Positions 42,664 to 51,706 of a DNA stretch of 64,000 nucleotides are shown in pieces. The first letter of the stretch is position 1, and every line of letters starts with the position of its first letter. The translations under genes were made by a program, and so were the position numbers. Source of the DNA: Ornithinibacillus salinisoli (lineage in GTDB: Bacteria; Bacillota; Bacilli; Bacillales; Amphibacillaceae); NCBI RefSeq assembly GCF_042682545.1, contig NZ_JBHUHQ010000040.1; one strand, written 5' to 3'. The notes beneath the pieces are model-generated. The model ran no database searches. It had not been told where the DNA came from and saw only the letters and a program-made list of their open reading frames with translations.

Positions 42664-43933
42664 TAGATTTCACCACTTCCTTATAGGAAAAAATCCTCTT
42701 AACAAAAAACATATAAATCACATATATAGCCACGACAATTAACGGGGTTAAAATGTACAATTGAAAAAATGGAATCACAAATAAACATAAAATTAAAGAT
42801 ACTAACGATGCCCACCAATCCAGCTTATTCTTCTTAAACAATTTAACACCTGCCGCCATCGAAAAAATGTAGACTAATATTCCGAGGGAAGTCGGTATAA
42901 ACAAAATATCGTTAAATGTCAGTGATAGGGCCACAGTTACTAGAATACCTGCTATCGCAAAAAAGATAACAAATAAAACCATCCGTCTAGGAATTTGCGT
43001 CGTTTTATCCATTATTGAAAAAGCTTTTGGAAAAGCACCATCTCTACTTAACGAATACCCTAGTTGAATGAGACTAGCTACAAATGCATTCACTGTTCCT
43101 GTACATATGATTAACGCTAATACAGCCGTAACAACTTTAGCACCTATTCCCATTGTATCTTCCATTATAACACCAATAGGAGATAGGTTACTTTCTATAC
43201 TTCCATAGGTTGCTGTTCCAATAGTGACAAGGCTTAGCGCCAAGAATAATATGCCAATTACAATTGCACTAACAATTGTACCTTTTACAATATCTTTTTC
43301 CGGCCTTTTAAAGTTATTCGCCAGACTACAAATCGCCTCCCAACCGAAAAAAGACCAAAATATAATAGTTATAGCACTTCCAACAGAAAACCATCCATTC
43401 GGAGCAAATGGGATGAAATTATTCCATTGTATATTTGGTAACGATACAAATATAGTTAACAATAAAAGAACCAGTAAACAAGTACTTAAAATCAACGCGA
43501 CGTTACCACTGACAGTTACACCATAAAAATTTGAAACTCCTGCGATCACCAAAATGAGGATGGCAATTAGAGTAGTTTCAACATGTGAAAATCCAAATGC
43601 TTTACTAACATAAAAAGCACCAGTCAAGGATACAATCGTTTGTCCGACTGCTGCTGTTACAAAATAAAACCAGCCGACAATATTACCAAGATGATATCCA
43701 AAAGAAATTCTAACAAAGGTTGCAGTTCCACCCGCATCAGGATATTTTCGAGCTAAACTCGCAAACGTGTAAGCAAGTGGAAAACTTATTAGAATCACTA
43801 TTAGCCACGATATGATGGAAGCAGGACCAGCAATTGATGCCGTAACCCCTGACACAAACAGCACGCCTGATCCCAGAACAGCTGCAATATATAACGCAAT
43901 TCCTTGAAATAATCCAATAGATTTATTGTCCAT
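42647..43933 (-). CDS. APC-family amino-acid permease (YjeH-like)
   Basis: A 428-residue transporter with about 12 helices. The first helix carries ALYIAAVLGSGVLFVSGVTA, the substrate-binding GSG motif of APC transporters. FPLAYTFASLARKYPDAGGT and FWSFFGWEAICSLANNFKRP are also typical. It resembles YjeH, an exporter of methionine and branched-chain amino acids in E. coli, but direction and substrate here are inferred. GGGTGAGAGGAG precedes the ATG. It overlaps adaA, so alkylation-damage control may extend to it or the overlap may be a recent joining. Confidence 0.88.
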   Translation of the reverse strand: MDNKSIGLFQGIALYIAAVLGSGVLFVSGVTASIAGPASIISWLIVILISFPLAYTFASLARKYPDAGGTATFVRISFGYHLGNIVGWFYFVTAAVGQTIVSLTGAFYVSKAFGFSHVETTLIAILILVIAGVSNFYGVTVSGNVALILSTCLLVLLLLTIFVSLPNIQWNNFIPFAPNGWFSVGSAITIIFWSFFGWEAICSLANNFKRPEKDIVKGTIVSAIVIGILFLALSLVTIGTATYGSIESNLSPIGVIMEDTMGIGAKVVTAVLALIICTGTVNAFVASLIQLGYSLSRDGAFPKAFSIMDKTTQIPRRMVLFVIFFAIAGILVTVALSLTFNDILFIPTSLGILVYIFSMAAGVKLFKKNKLDWWASLVSLILCLFVIPFFQLYILTPLIVVAIYVIYMFFVKRIFSYKEVVKSNVGSK

Positions 43934-44079
43934 ACTCCTCTCACCCCTTTTTCTATATTTAGCGTACCAAGGAAGAGGTGAGATTTCTTCCTGTTTTTTG
44001 CGGTTAAATTCTTTAATAACATAATTAAAATATTTTTTTCATGTGAAAATATTTATTCCACATAATGACTCTTAAAAGG

Positions 44080-44110
44080 AAAAAGCACTACCCTTATCCA
44101 AGGATAGCAC
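44080..44110 (-). terminator. Terminator of the VOC gene
   Basis: On the minus strand GTGCTATCCT pairs with AGGGTAGTGC (three G-T wobbles) and is followed by TTTTTCC. Confidence 0.6.
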
Positions 44111-44186
44111 CCATTTCTGGAACATCTATTAACTAGTATTAACTGGTATTGTTAAACTACTTTGATTACAAGTTACCCTACTATGT

Positions 44187-44624
44187 TTATTTAATTTGCT
44201 CTGCCAACTCTAAAATAATTCCCTCTGGGCCACGTATATAGCATAACTTATAAGCGTTTTCATAGTTTTGTATTTCACCAATAAGCTCTGCGCCTTTATT
44301 TTTCAATTTGGAAACAAGGGCTTCAATATCTTCAACAGCGAATGCAATATGCCGGATACCCAAAGTATTTGCCAAAGGATGCTGTATGCCATTCTCATCT
44401 GATGGCTTGTGAAATTTTACTAGTTCTATATCCGCTTCACCATCTGGCGTTCGCAACATTACAACTTCCTCTTTCACGTCTTGCAGCCCTATTATCCGCT
44501 CTACCCACTCTCCTTCCACTTCTCCTTCCCCCAGCATTTCAAGCCCAAGTTCAAGAAAAAACGCTTTCGCCGCAGGAAGATCATTGACGATTATACCCAC
44601 ATGATCTATTCGATGTATCTTCAT
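44187..44624 (-). CDS. VOC-family (glyoxalase/epimerase-like) protein
   Basis: A 145-residue vicinal-oxygen-chelate protein with two beta-alpha-beta-beta-beta modules. Metal-ligand positions are visible: IHRIDHVGIIVNDL (His), DIELVKFHKP (Glu), GIRHIAFAVEDIEALV (His) and GIILELAEQ (Glu). It is closest in layout to glyoxalase/methylmalonyl-CoA epimerase relatives; substrate unknown. AGGAGG eight bases before the ATG at 44624 sets the start. Confidence 0.85.
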   Translation of the reverse strand: MKIHRIDHVGIIVNDLPAAKAFFLELGLEMLGEGEVEGEWVERIIGLQDVKEEVVMLRTPDGEADIELVKFHKPSDENGIQHPLANTLGIRHIAFAVEDIEALVSKLKNKGAELIGEIQNYENAYKLCYIRGPEGIILELAEQIK

Positions 44625-45205
44625 ATCCCACACCTCCTATGTTCCTAAGTTTATTTCAAATGTCTCCTAAAGATTTCTTCTCGATTGCTTAATAGGTAGT
44701 ATTCTTTTTATTCAACACCTTGATCCTTATATGCGTTATTGTCGCTTTTCCAGTTGGAGCTAAAGTTGCTGAATGGATTTTTATTCATTACCCTTTCTCC
44801 CTTCATTTGTACTACCCTTCCATAATAAAGCTTTTATTTTTTCTTGAGTAACTACTTCGACAACACTTTACACATTCCCTGCTTCGTTCATTATTTGATC
44901 ATGTTGAAAAGGACACAATTCTTAGAAAAGAATTGCGCCTGATGATTGAACACTTTTTCATATCACTAAAGTTTTTCTAGTGTCTCCATTAAATTGTAGA
45001 AATATTTTGCGTCACCCGTTTTGAAGTAGTTGTACCACGCCTCGAGAGTTTCTTCAGTAAAGACATCTAATTTTGCCAATATCCAACACTTCCATTGCCG
45101 TTACATATAGAAGTAAAAAATTTGAAACGTAAGACAACCCATATGGATCAATCCCATTCCTGCAAGGTGGATTGGCCTATTTTTATTATTTTCATCATTT
45201 CCATA
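44625..45205. other. Intergenic region with a possible gene remnant
   Basis: About 580 AT-rich bases. On the minus strand 44966-45085 can be read as a short coding tail containing EETLEAWYNYFKTGDAKYFY and ending LMETLEKL before TAG. It has no start and no family I can name. The rest holds nothing recognised. Confidence 0.25.
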
Positions 45206-45255
45206 TTGACTGATTACACATATGCTGTTATGGTTATACACATAAGTATATAACC
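45206..45255 (+). promoter_or_regulatory. Promoter and operator of the GntR-ABC operon
   Basis: TTGACT (45206-45211), 17 bp, TATGGT (45229-45234). Overlapping the -10 is the inverted repeat GGTTATA (45232-45238) and TATAACC (45249-45255), a likely YtrA-type operator. Confidence 0.6.
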
Positions 45256-45296
45256 GTATGAGTGTATAACAAAACGAAGGATAGTGGGAGATAAAA

Positions 45297-45680
45297 ATGA
45301 GAGGTCCGTTTGTCCAAGATAAACCAATATATGTCCAGGTTCGCGAAATAATCGAAGATCAGATTATTAATCATCAGCTAAAAGAAGAGGAACAGGCGCC
45401 ATCTACTAATCAGTTGGTTGATTTTTATAAAATTAACCATGCCACTGTATCAAAAGGAATTAACCCATTGGTGGATGAAGGTATTCTTTACAAGAAGAGG
45501 GGAATTGGAATGTTTGTTGCTGTTGGGGCGAGAGAAAAATTGATTGAGAAGCGAAAGGCATCCTTTATGGAGGATTATATTGTCAAATTGGTTCATGAAG
45601 CTGACAAGCTAGAAATTGAGGAAAATGACATTATTCGTTTAATAAAAAAAGTAAAAAGAGGTGATACCAATGAACATTAA
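45297..45680 (+). CDS. GntR-family regulator, YtrA type
   Basis: A 127-residue regulator: GntR winged helix with PIYVQVREIIEDQIINHQLK, EEQAPSTNQLVDFYKINHAT and GILYKKRGIGMFVAVGA. It has only a short C-terminal helix pair, as in the YtrA subfamily that controls ABC operons induced by cell-wall antibiotics. The 3' end overlaps the ATPase gene by 11 bases. An inverted repeat covers its promoter. Confidence 0.9.
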   Translation: MRGPFVQDKPIYVQVREIIEDQIINHQLKEEEQAPSTNQLVDFYKINHATVSKGINPLVDEGILYKKRGIGMFVAVGAREKLIEKRKASFMEDYIVKLVHEADKLEIEENDIIRLIKKVKRGDTNEH

Positions 45681-46539
45681 AGTGGAAAACCTTAGTTTAA
45701 GCTATAGCAACCATACAGCTCTGGAAGATGTAACATGTGAGCTAAACGAAAAGAAAATATATGGACTACTAGGTAGAAATGGTGCTGGTAAAACAACCCT
45801 TTTATCCATTCTTGCCTCATTTAATAAACCCTCCAAGGGGTCAGTTACCATCGATGGAGAAGATCCATTTGAGAATGCAAACATCATGCAGCAAGTAGCC
45901 TTTTTATATGATAAAAGCTATAAAGAAGAGTCGAGTCATGTAATAAATTTACTGAAAGACGTTCAGAGATATCGACCCAATTTTGATATGAGCTATGCGG
46001 AAGATCTTATAGAGAAATTTAAACTCAACAAAAAGAAACCGATCAAACATTTTTCAAAAGGAATGCAATCTGCACTTAATGTCATCATCGGGTTAGCGAG
46101 TAGAACACCGGTCACGATATTTGATGAGGTATACCTAGGTATGGATGCTCCGTCGAGAGATATATTTTATAAAGAATTATTACAAGATCAACATGATCAT
46201 CCGAGAATTATGATCCTCTCGACCCATCTCGTATCTGAAATGGATTATTTATTTGATGAGGTCATTTTATTAAACAAAGGCAAAATCCTTCTTCAAGAGG
46301 AATTCCATTCCCTTATGTCAAAAGGAGCAACTATTACTGGAAATACAGAAATCGTAGATGATTTTGTGCAGTCCATGAACCAAATTAACTTCAAACAGTT
46401 AGGCGGTACGAAATCGGTAATGATTTACGGAGAACTTCGTGACGATAAGAAACAAGCTGCATTGGATAAGGGTCTTGAAGTAACACCCATCCCCCTTCAT
46501 GATTTATTTATCCATTTAACCGAGGAGGAAAACAAATGA
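45670..46539 (+). CDS. ABC transporter ATP-binding protein (YtrB-like)
   Basis: A 289-residue ATPase. Walker A is GLLGRNGAGKTTLLSILASF. The signature is HFSKGMQSALNVIIGLASRT (FSKGM in place of LSGGQ), Walker B is TPVTIFDEVYLGMD with Glu, and the H-loop is ILSTHLVSEMD. The divergent signature is usual in this subfamily. AGAGGTGA before the ATG at 45670 sets the start. It overlaps both neighbours and works with the permease that follows. Confidence 0.9.
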   Translation: MNIKVENLSLSYSNHTALEDVTCELNEKKIYGLLGRNGAGKTTLLSILASFNKPSKGSVTIDGEDPFENANIMQQVAFLYDKSYKEESSHVINLLKDVQRYRPNFDMSYAEDLIEKFKLNKKKPIKHFSKGMQSALNVIIGLASRTPVTIFDEVYLGMDAPSRDIFYKELLQDQHDHPRIMILSTHLVSEMDYLFDEVILLNKGKILLQEEFHSLMSKGATITGNTEIVDDFVQSMNQINFKQLGGTKSVMIYGELRDDKKQAALDKGLEVTPIPLHDLFIHLTEEENK

Positions 46540-47309
46540 AGAATAATGCAATCTATCTTAAAGTTACGAAGGATATGTTTTGGGTTCAAATGGTCTGGGC
46601 ATTTGGTGTTTTCGGTGTCATGTTGATCATACAGATTGGTAAGCTAATACTCGGCGCCAATCAAGGAGACGCCCCAGATAATTTCTATAGTTCATTCTTT
46701 ATCGTAGCCAACTTTTTTACATTCATTATTGGGATCATATCCATTTCCTTTCTCCCGCATTATGTAGGAAATGGTGTAACAAGGAAGGATTACTTTAAAG
46801 GAGCGTCTTTGGCATCCATTGGTTTAGCTATTATTCTTCCAATAATAGCCTTGGTCATATCTGTATTAACACAATTTATTTTACAGAATGTAGCAAGTAT
46901 GACCTTTAAAGAACCAAACTTTGACTCATTTGGAAGCGATAGTAATCTAATAGGAGACATTATTCAGTTTCTTATTTTAACTCCTTACGTTAACCCTGAA
47001 AATAATGTGATTTTAGCGCTTGGCATATTTAGTTTAAATATTTTAATGTATTATTTAGCTGGTTGGTTGATCGGTGCAGCATTTTACCGGTTTCATACTA
47101 TTATCGGGTTAGGATTTATTCTACTTGCAATAGTTATCTTAACGTTTGAGAACGTACTAGTGAGAAACACACTGAATTTACCAGTACTTGAAAACTATTC
47201 ATTCATCGAGTTACCAGTAAACATTGCAGTGCCCGTTATATTTTTACTCGTTATCCTGTTGATTTGGTTGATCCGCTCGCTAACTAAAAACGTTACGATT
47301 AAAATGTAA
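46536..47309 (+). CDS. ABC transporter permease protein
   Basis: A 257-residue protein with six membrane helices, starting on the last bases of the ATPase gene (ATGA). It has the layout of the permease of GntR-ATPase-permease operons: LPHYVGNGVTRKDYFKGASL is the cytosolic loop after helix 2 and is typical of the family. Substrate unknown; antibiotic or envelope-stress defence is the usual role. Confidence 0.85.
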   Translation: MKNNAIYLKVTKDMFWVQMVWAFGVFGVMLIIQIGKLILGANQGDAPDNFYSSFFIVANFFTFIIGIISISFLPHYVGNGVTRKDYFKGASLASIGLAIILPIIALVISVLTQFILQNVASMTFKEPNFDSFGSDSNLIGDIIQFLILTPYVNPENNVILALGIFSLNILMYYLAGWLIGAAFYRFHTIIGLGFILLAIVILTFENVLVRNTLNLPVLENYSFIELPVNIAVPVIFLLVILLIWLIRSLTKNVTIKM

Positions 47310-47336
47310 GCCTTAGAAAAAAATAAGATTTTACCT

Positions 47337-47387
47337 GACCTCAACTGGTTCGCATTTGCTATGCGAAAGTTGAGGTCTACCTTTTTA
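47337..47387. terminator. Terminator
   Basis: GACCTCAACT (47337-47346) pairs with AGTTGAGGTC (47368-47377); an inner stem TTCGCA/TGCGAA extends it. CTACCTTTTT follows. Confidence 0.75.
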
Positions 47388-47449
47388 AGTGGTGAATCAG
47401 GATCCTCTCTTTATTCTTACGGAACAACAAATTTTCATCTAAATGGTTG

Positions 47450-48118
47450 CTAATTCCTCAACACCCCGGCAAGTTCATACAAGGAATCATACTGGTTAAT
47501 TTGATAGTTCCGTCCTTCCTTTTGCAAGTATCCTTTATCGCAAAATTGTGTAAGCACATGCAATAAGTGCCGATAGGATACACCTAAATAATCACAAACC
47601 GTCACGTGTTTCTCCTTATATATCCCTTTATCTCCAGTTTGCAGAATAAAATCCGCTAGCCGGTTTTCAAGTGGGAATGCTAGACTTTGTGTATACTTCG
47701 CTGCCATAAGTGTTGCCTTCACACTTAAAAACTTAGTTAATTCTCTTAGAAATTTCGCATCTTCCAACAATTGTTTGCGATAGTAATGGATAGGAAGCGC
47801 AAAACAAATAGTCTTCGTTGAGGCTTGGATTCCTTTTGTATAGTACACATCATGTAATAATTCCATTTCCCCAATATAGTCATTGGCATTGATAAAATTA
47901 ATTAAAGATACTTTCCCATTTTGATGTGTTATATATATCTTCGCTTTCCCCTCCATAACATAAAATAGAAAATCAGGTCTCATTCCTTCCTGTATAATCC
48001 AATCATCTCGTTGATATTCATGTACTTCCATAAACTCTTCGACTGGGAAGGAAAATAAATGTGCTATAGAGTTCTTTTCCAAATATAGTCGCTTCTTCTC
48101 ACCTTTATAAATTTCCAT
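47450..48118 (-). CDS. Crp/Fnr-family regulator, YeiL-like
   Basis: A 222-residue regulator. The sensor barrel includes RDDWIIQEGMRPDFLFYVME and GKAKIYITHQNGKVSLINFI, the helix-turn-helix VTVCDYLGVSYRHLLHVLTQ. It resembles YeiL, a Crp/Fnr relative known from stationary-phase nitrogen regulation in E. coli. GAGGTGA precedes two ATGs; the second is better spaced. It is divergent from an MFS gene, and a perfect 20-bp palindrome lies in the 80-bp gap. Confidence 0.88.
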   Translation of the reverse strand: MEIYKGEKKRLYLEKNSIAHLFSFPVEEFMEVHEYQRDDWIIQEGMRPDFLFYVMEGKAKIYITHQNGKVSLINFINANDYIGEMELLHDVYYTKGIQASTKTICFALPIHYYRKQLLEDAKFLRELTKFLSVKATLMAAKYTQSLAFPLENRLADFILQTGDKGIYKEKHVTVCDYLGVSYRHLLHVLTQFCDKGYLQKEGRNYQINQYDSLYELAGVLRN

Positions 48119-48130
48119 CATTCACCTCAA

Positions 48131-48150
48131 AATATGAGATATCTCATATT
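48131..48150. promoter_or_regulatory. 20-bp perfect palindrome, likely Crp/Fnr-type operator
   Basis: AATATGAGAT-ATCTCATATT is a perfect palindrome between the divergent YeiL-like and MFS genes. Its TGAGAT/ATCTCA half-sites resemble Crp/Fnr family sites (TGTGA/TCACA type). Confidence 0.75.
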
Positions 48151-48199
48151 ATTCGCATCTACTTCCATGATACCATGCAATCAATGAGGGGGATATAGA

Positions 48200-49372
48200 A
48201 TGAACACACAACGGTGGATGAGTATAAAGTTTTTTAGTTTCTTTTTGACATGGGGCATTTTTCTACCCTATTGGGCAGGTTGGATGATTAATACAAAAGG
48301 GATTTCAGTTTCAGAAGCTAGTTTGATAATGAGCTTTGGATTGATTGCAAGAGGACTTTCTACATTATTTGCATTTCCTTATTTATCAGGGAAGCTCAGC
48401 AGTAAACTGATATTACATATAGCGGGAATTGGTACACTGGTTGCTATTATCTGTTATATTCCGGCGAGTTCTTTTGCTAGTTTACTAATAGTAACGATCG
48501 TATTACATATATTTTATCCAACGCTGATGCCTGCGTTAGATAGTGCTGCCGGTGTCCTCGTGCAAAGCAAACAATTAAGACATTATGGAAGAAGTCGTCA
48601 GTGGGGATCCATTGGGTTTGTCTCCGTCGGTATGATTTTAACCATTTTTACTGGGATGCTTGGTGATGAAGTGATTTTATGGGCACTGTTACTTGGTATA
48701 GCTGGATTTGTGTGTCTTGGTTTTATGCGTGCACCTGTTATTTTATCGGAAAAGCCACAAGTAGACCAAACACAAAAGGGAGGCATGTTACATTTATTCC
48801 GTATTAAACACTTTAGCCTGGTAATCCTTATTGTCATTTTACTGCAAGCGGCACATGCTACTTATTACAATTACGGCTATATATTTCTACAAGAAATCAA
48901 CGCACCAATGTACTTGATTGGTCTCATTATCAACATTGCGGTGATTGCAGAAATCATCTTCTTCTCCATTGCAGATAAAAGATTTAATAAATTTTCCGTA
49001 GGCTCTTTACTGACACTTGCAGCAATTGGTTCAACTGTACGTTGGATATTAGTGTTTGCCTTTCCAAGTGTGATCATTTTCTGTATCGCGCAAACCTTAC
49101 ATGCATTCTCGTTCGCAATGGCACATTATGCCTTTATGAAATACTTAATCAAAAATATTCCACATGCACAGATACCGAAAGCACAAGGTATTTATTCTGC
49201 ATTGGCACTAAGCTGGAGTACTGCTGTATTCACCATCTTTGGTGGTTATTTATACGAAATCGAACCAAGATTTGCTTTTATTGGAATGATTGTTTGTACT
49301 ATTCCGGGTATGGTGCTTGCGTTAGTATATCGGAGACTGGAAGTTAGAATGAAAGCTAAACCTTCAATTTAG
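48200..49372 (+). CDS. MFS transporter of the PPP/HcaT-like family
   Basis: A 390-residue transporter with 12 helices. The N-terminal FFSFFLTWGIFLPYWAGWMI and the repeat RHYGRSRQWGSIGFVSVGMI (RxWGSxGF) are signatures of MFS_1_like proteins related to the phenylpropionate transporter HcaT. Substrate unknown. GAGGGGGA precedes the ATG. The palindromic operator in front and the divergent YeiL-like regulator suggest joint control. Confidence 0.85.
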   Translation: MNTQRWMSIKFFSFFLTWGIFLPYWAGWMINTKGISVSEASLIMSFGLIARGLSTLFAFPYLSGKLSSKLILHIAGIGTLVAIICYIPASSFASLLIVTIVLHIFYPTLMPALDSAAGVLVQSKQLRHYGRSRQWGSIGFVSVGMILTIFTGMLGDEVILWALLLGIAGFVCLGFMRAPVILSEKPQVDQTQKGGMLHLFRIKHFSLVILIVILLQAAHATYYNYGYIFLQEINAPMYLIGLIINIAVIAEIIFFSIADKRFNKFSVGSLLTLAAIGSTVRWILVFAFPSVIIFCIAQTLHAFSFAMAHYAFMKYLIKNIPHAQIPKAQGIYSALALSWSTAVFTIFGGYLYEIEPRFAFIGMIVCTIPGMVLALVYRRLEVRMKAKPSI

Positions 49373-49549
49373 GTCATTATCTAGAAGTTCGTTTAGCTGA
49401 CTCAATCTTTTCAGCTGTTCAGGCTTTAATTCTTTCGGTATAAGTATATTTTTGTTTTTTTCCACAATAAAATAAAACAGGTTTATCTGCTTTGGATTAG
49501 CCTCTCCTATTTTGGTAGATTTTTTCACGTATTTTAGGAGAAACCTCAA
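49364..49549 (-). CDS. Possible small protein
   Basis: A 61-codon frame with a TTG start and no clear ribosome binding site. The peptide ends LKPEQLKRLSQLNELLDNDL, an amphipathic helix, which looks protein-like. It overlaps the convergent MFS stop. No family recognised; it may be a remnant. Confidence 0.3.
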   Translation of the reverse strand: MRFLLKYVKKSTKIGEANPKQINLFYFIVEKNKNILIPKELKPEQLKRLSQLNELLDNDLN

Positions 49550-49738
49550 TTACTTGTGGTACGGTTCATCACCTTATTTATGGTAAAGCAGGGTACATAT
49601 AGTTTTCCTTATGTCCGATAAATTCTTTTATCCTAACACTAAAGATTAACAATACATTTAGCAAAAACCCCTCAATATACACACCGACCTATATACAATG
49701 CATAGAATAAGTCATAAGTTATAAAAAGGAGGACAATT

Positions 49739-50194
49739 ATGTATTCAAATCAACCATATTATTTTCCATATTATAATGATTTTTATCGGTCGGCACCTGA
49801 TACTCAACTTCTAAATGATATCCAAAAAGCAATTAATGCTGAGTACAGTGCAATTTCTTGTTATGAGAAATTAGCTAGCATGGCGCCTACACAAGATACT
49901 AGGGACAAAATAATTGAAATACAAAAAGATGAAAAAAGACATTTTGAAGAATTTATTAGAATTTTTATGAATTTAGCCGACAGGCAGCCAACTTATCAAA
50001 TCATTGAGGAATGTCCAGACAATTATAGTGCAGGCATTGACTTTGCCTTTAAAGATGAACAAGAAGCTGTCGATTTTTATTTAGATATCGCAGATAAAGC
50101 ACAGGATAGGACAATCAAGGATAGGTTTCGTCGTGCAGCATCAGATGAACAAAATCACGCTGTCTGGTTTTTGTTTTTCTTGTCGGTAAAATAA
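49739..50194 (+). CDS. Ferritin-like (rubrerythrin-type) domain protein
   Basis: A 151-residue four-helix bundle protein. The di-metal ligands are visible in AINAEYSAISCYEKL (two Glu), IQKDEKRHFEEFI (Glu, His), DEQEAVDFYLDIAD (Glu) and SDEQNHAVWFLFFLSVK (Glu, His). The N-terminus is Tyr/Pro/Asn-rich, as in spore-coat-associated proteins of bacilli. AAAGGAGG precedes the ATG. A broken second ferritin-like gene follows. Confidence 0.8.
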   Translation: MYSNQPYYFPYYNDFYRSAPDTQLLNDIQKAINAEYSAISCYEKLASMAPTQDTRDKIIEIQKDEKRHFEEFIRIFMNLADRQPTYQIIEECPDNYSAGIDFAFKDEQEAVDFYLDIADKAQDRTIKDRFRRAASDEQNHAVWFLFFLSVK

Positions 50195-50200
50195 AGGACT

Positions 50201-50345
50201 ATCAATACTTATAGACAAATTGAAGATTATGGTACTACAGGGGCTTTAAGCGATCCTTCTTTAACCTTACCTCAAATGTTGCTCTTAAGGACGAGTATCT
50301 TGCCTAATCAAGATATAATATCGGAATCTTTGCTATGAAGCAGGT
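50201..50345 (+). pseudogene. Fragment of a second ferritin-like gene
   Basis: A frame from 50201 encodes IEDYGTTGALSDPSLTLPQM. After a one-base change of frame the next part reads ALKDEYLAxSRYNIGIF, with a stop codon at x. Together these match the N-terminal helices of CotJC/DUF2202-like ferritin relatives. The rest is unreadable. Confidence 0.5.
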
Positions 50346-50548
50346 GTACAAGGGGAAATAGATAACATATCTATTTACAAAAGTTTCTATCCCAGAACAT
50401 CCAAATGAACGTATACAAGAACATTTTTAACCGATCAGCCGCACTACGTTTTTGGTTTTAGAACAGATACTGAATCGTAGAACAAAAGTATATGAAAAAA
50501 ATAATTAAACAAACGAAAAAATAAAAATGTTACGCATTTTTTCGCCCC

Positions 50549-50592
50549 AAAAACCACAAGTACCCTTATCATCAGGACTCTTGTGGTTTTCA
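50549..50592. terminator. Bidirectional terminator
   Basis: AAAACCACAAG pairs with CTTGTGGTTTT across a 19-base loop. It ends the AraC-family gene on the minus strand. Confidence 0.65.
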
Positions 50593-50629
50593 CTGTCAAA
50601 CTTGAGATTATATCTTTTGATTTATTCAT

Positions 50630-51706
50630 TCACTTTATTTGATCAATCAACCTCATATATTGTGAATCCCCATATCCTAATGTTGGAAAAACCTCGAATA
50701 ATCGCTTAAGCAATTCGGACGAAGGTAAATGTTTATTTTTTAAAATATATCTTCTGACCTTGTTATTTTCTGTCTGCATTTCTAAAAATAACTCTATAGC
50801 TTGATACATCACTGGCGGTACTTCATTAGTTGGTTTTAAATGATTGACCAATACTTCTTCATAGACGGAATAATAGTTACCTAAAGTAAGCTCCGTTTGG
50901 CTTACTTTAAATTCATCCTCTCTAAAGCTATTTAAGAATATTTTACCTCTATACTGAGACTGTTCAAGATAGGCAAGGATCGTTAGAAGATTCATTTGAC
51001 AAAACATATCTTCCCCAAACCATAAAACAATATAGTCATAGCTTTTCTCGAACAGATTATTTAAGGGCTTTATTACCTTGTTTCTGTATTTTTTTTCAGA
51101 ATCACCATGTCCTGCTGCTCTTGTTTGAATAAACGCATGATCGAAAACAGATGTTGTCGTCGCATTTACACACATTGCTTCATTGAACGGTGAGTAATCA
51201 GAGTCTCCCATTAGCTTTTTATTTTTAAATTCCTCATATATTACTTGACCGTTCAATATGTTCAGTACATTTTGGTCAAATAATTCTCTCCTCCTATTTT
51301 TTAATTGTTCAACCTCAGTTTCTCTAGACATATTCACTCTACAACCATCCTCACCCTGATTAATAGTGAGCTTAGCATATGATTGAACAGGCATTTGATT
51401 GAGTTGAAATTCTTTTGGACTAACACCAAAAATTGTTTTAAAAGCCCTGCTATAGGATTCTTGGGATGAATAATGATAATCAAATGCAATATCGATTATC
51501 TTCCGATTATTTGCTAAATCTTCCGTAGATAAATACAGCCTTCTTAGAAGAATATAGCGTCTAATGCTAACACCTGTTACCTGATGGAATTTAAAAGAAC
51601 AATAATAAGGGGAGTACCCCATATAACTAGCTAAATCCTCTAACGAAAATTCTTCTTTAAATTTCCCCTCAATCCAATCAATCATTAACTGTATATATTC
51701 ATTCAT
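50630..51706 (-). CDS. AraC-family regulator with DUF1835-like C-terminal domain
   Basis: A 358-residue protein with the DNA-binding domain first. Residues about 8-105 hold two AraC helix-turn-helices (FSLEDLASYMGYSPYYCSFK and AFDYHYSSQESYSRAFKTIF, then GVSPKEFQ). Residues about 150-355 resemble DUF1835-type domains: MGDSDYSPFNEAMCVNA, DYIVLWFGEDMFCQMNLLTI and the end PTLGYGDSQYMRLIDQI. The ligand is unknown. AGGA nine bases before the ATG at 51706 sets the start. Monocistronic. Confidence 0.8.
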   Translation of the reverse strand: MNEYIQLMIDWIEGKFKEEFSLEDLASYMGYSPYYCSFKFHQVTGVSIRRYILLRRLYLSTEDLANNRKIIDIAFDYHYSSQESYSRAFKTIFGVSPKEFQLNQMPVQSYAKLTINQGEDGCRVNMSRETEVEQLKNRRRELFDQNVLNILNGQVIYEEFKNKKLMGDSDYSPFNEAMCVNATTTSVFDHAFIQTRAAGHGDSEKKYRNKVIKPLNNLFEKSYDYIVLWFGEDMFCQMNLLTILAYLEQSQYRGKIFLNSFREDEFKVSQTELTLGNYYSVYEEVLVNHLKPTNEVPPVMYQAIELFLEMQTENNKVRRYILKNKHLPSSELLKRLFEVFPTLGYGDSQYMRLIDQIK

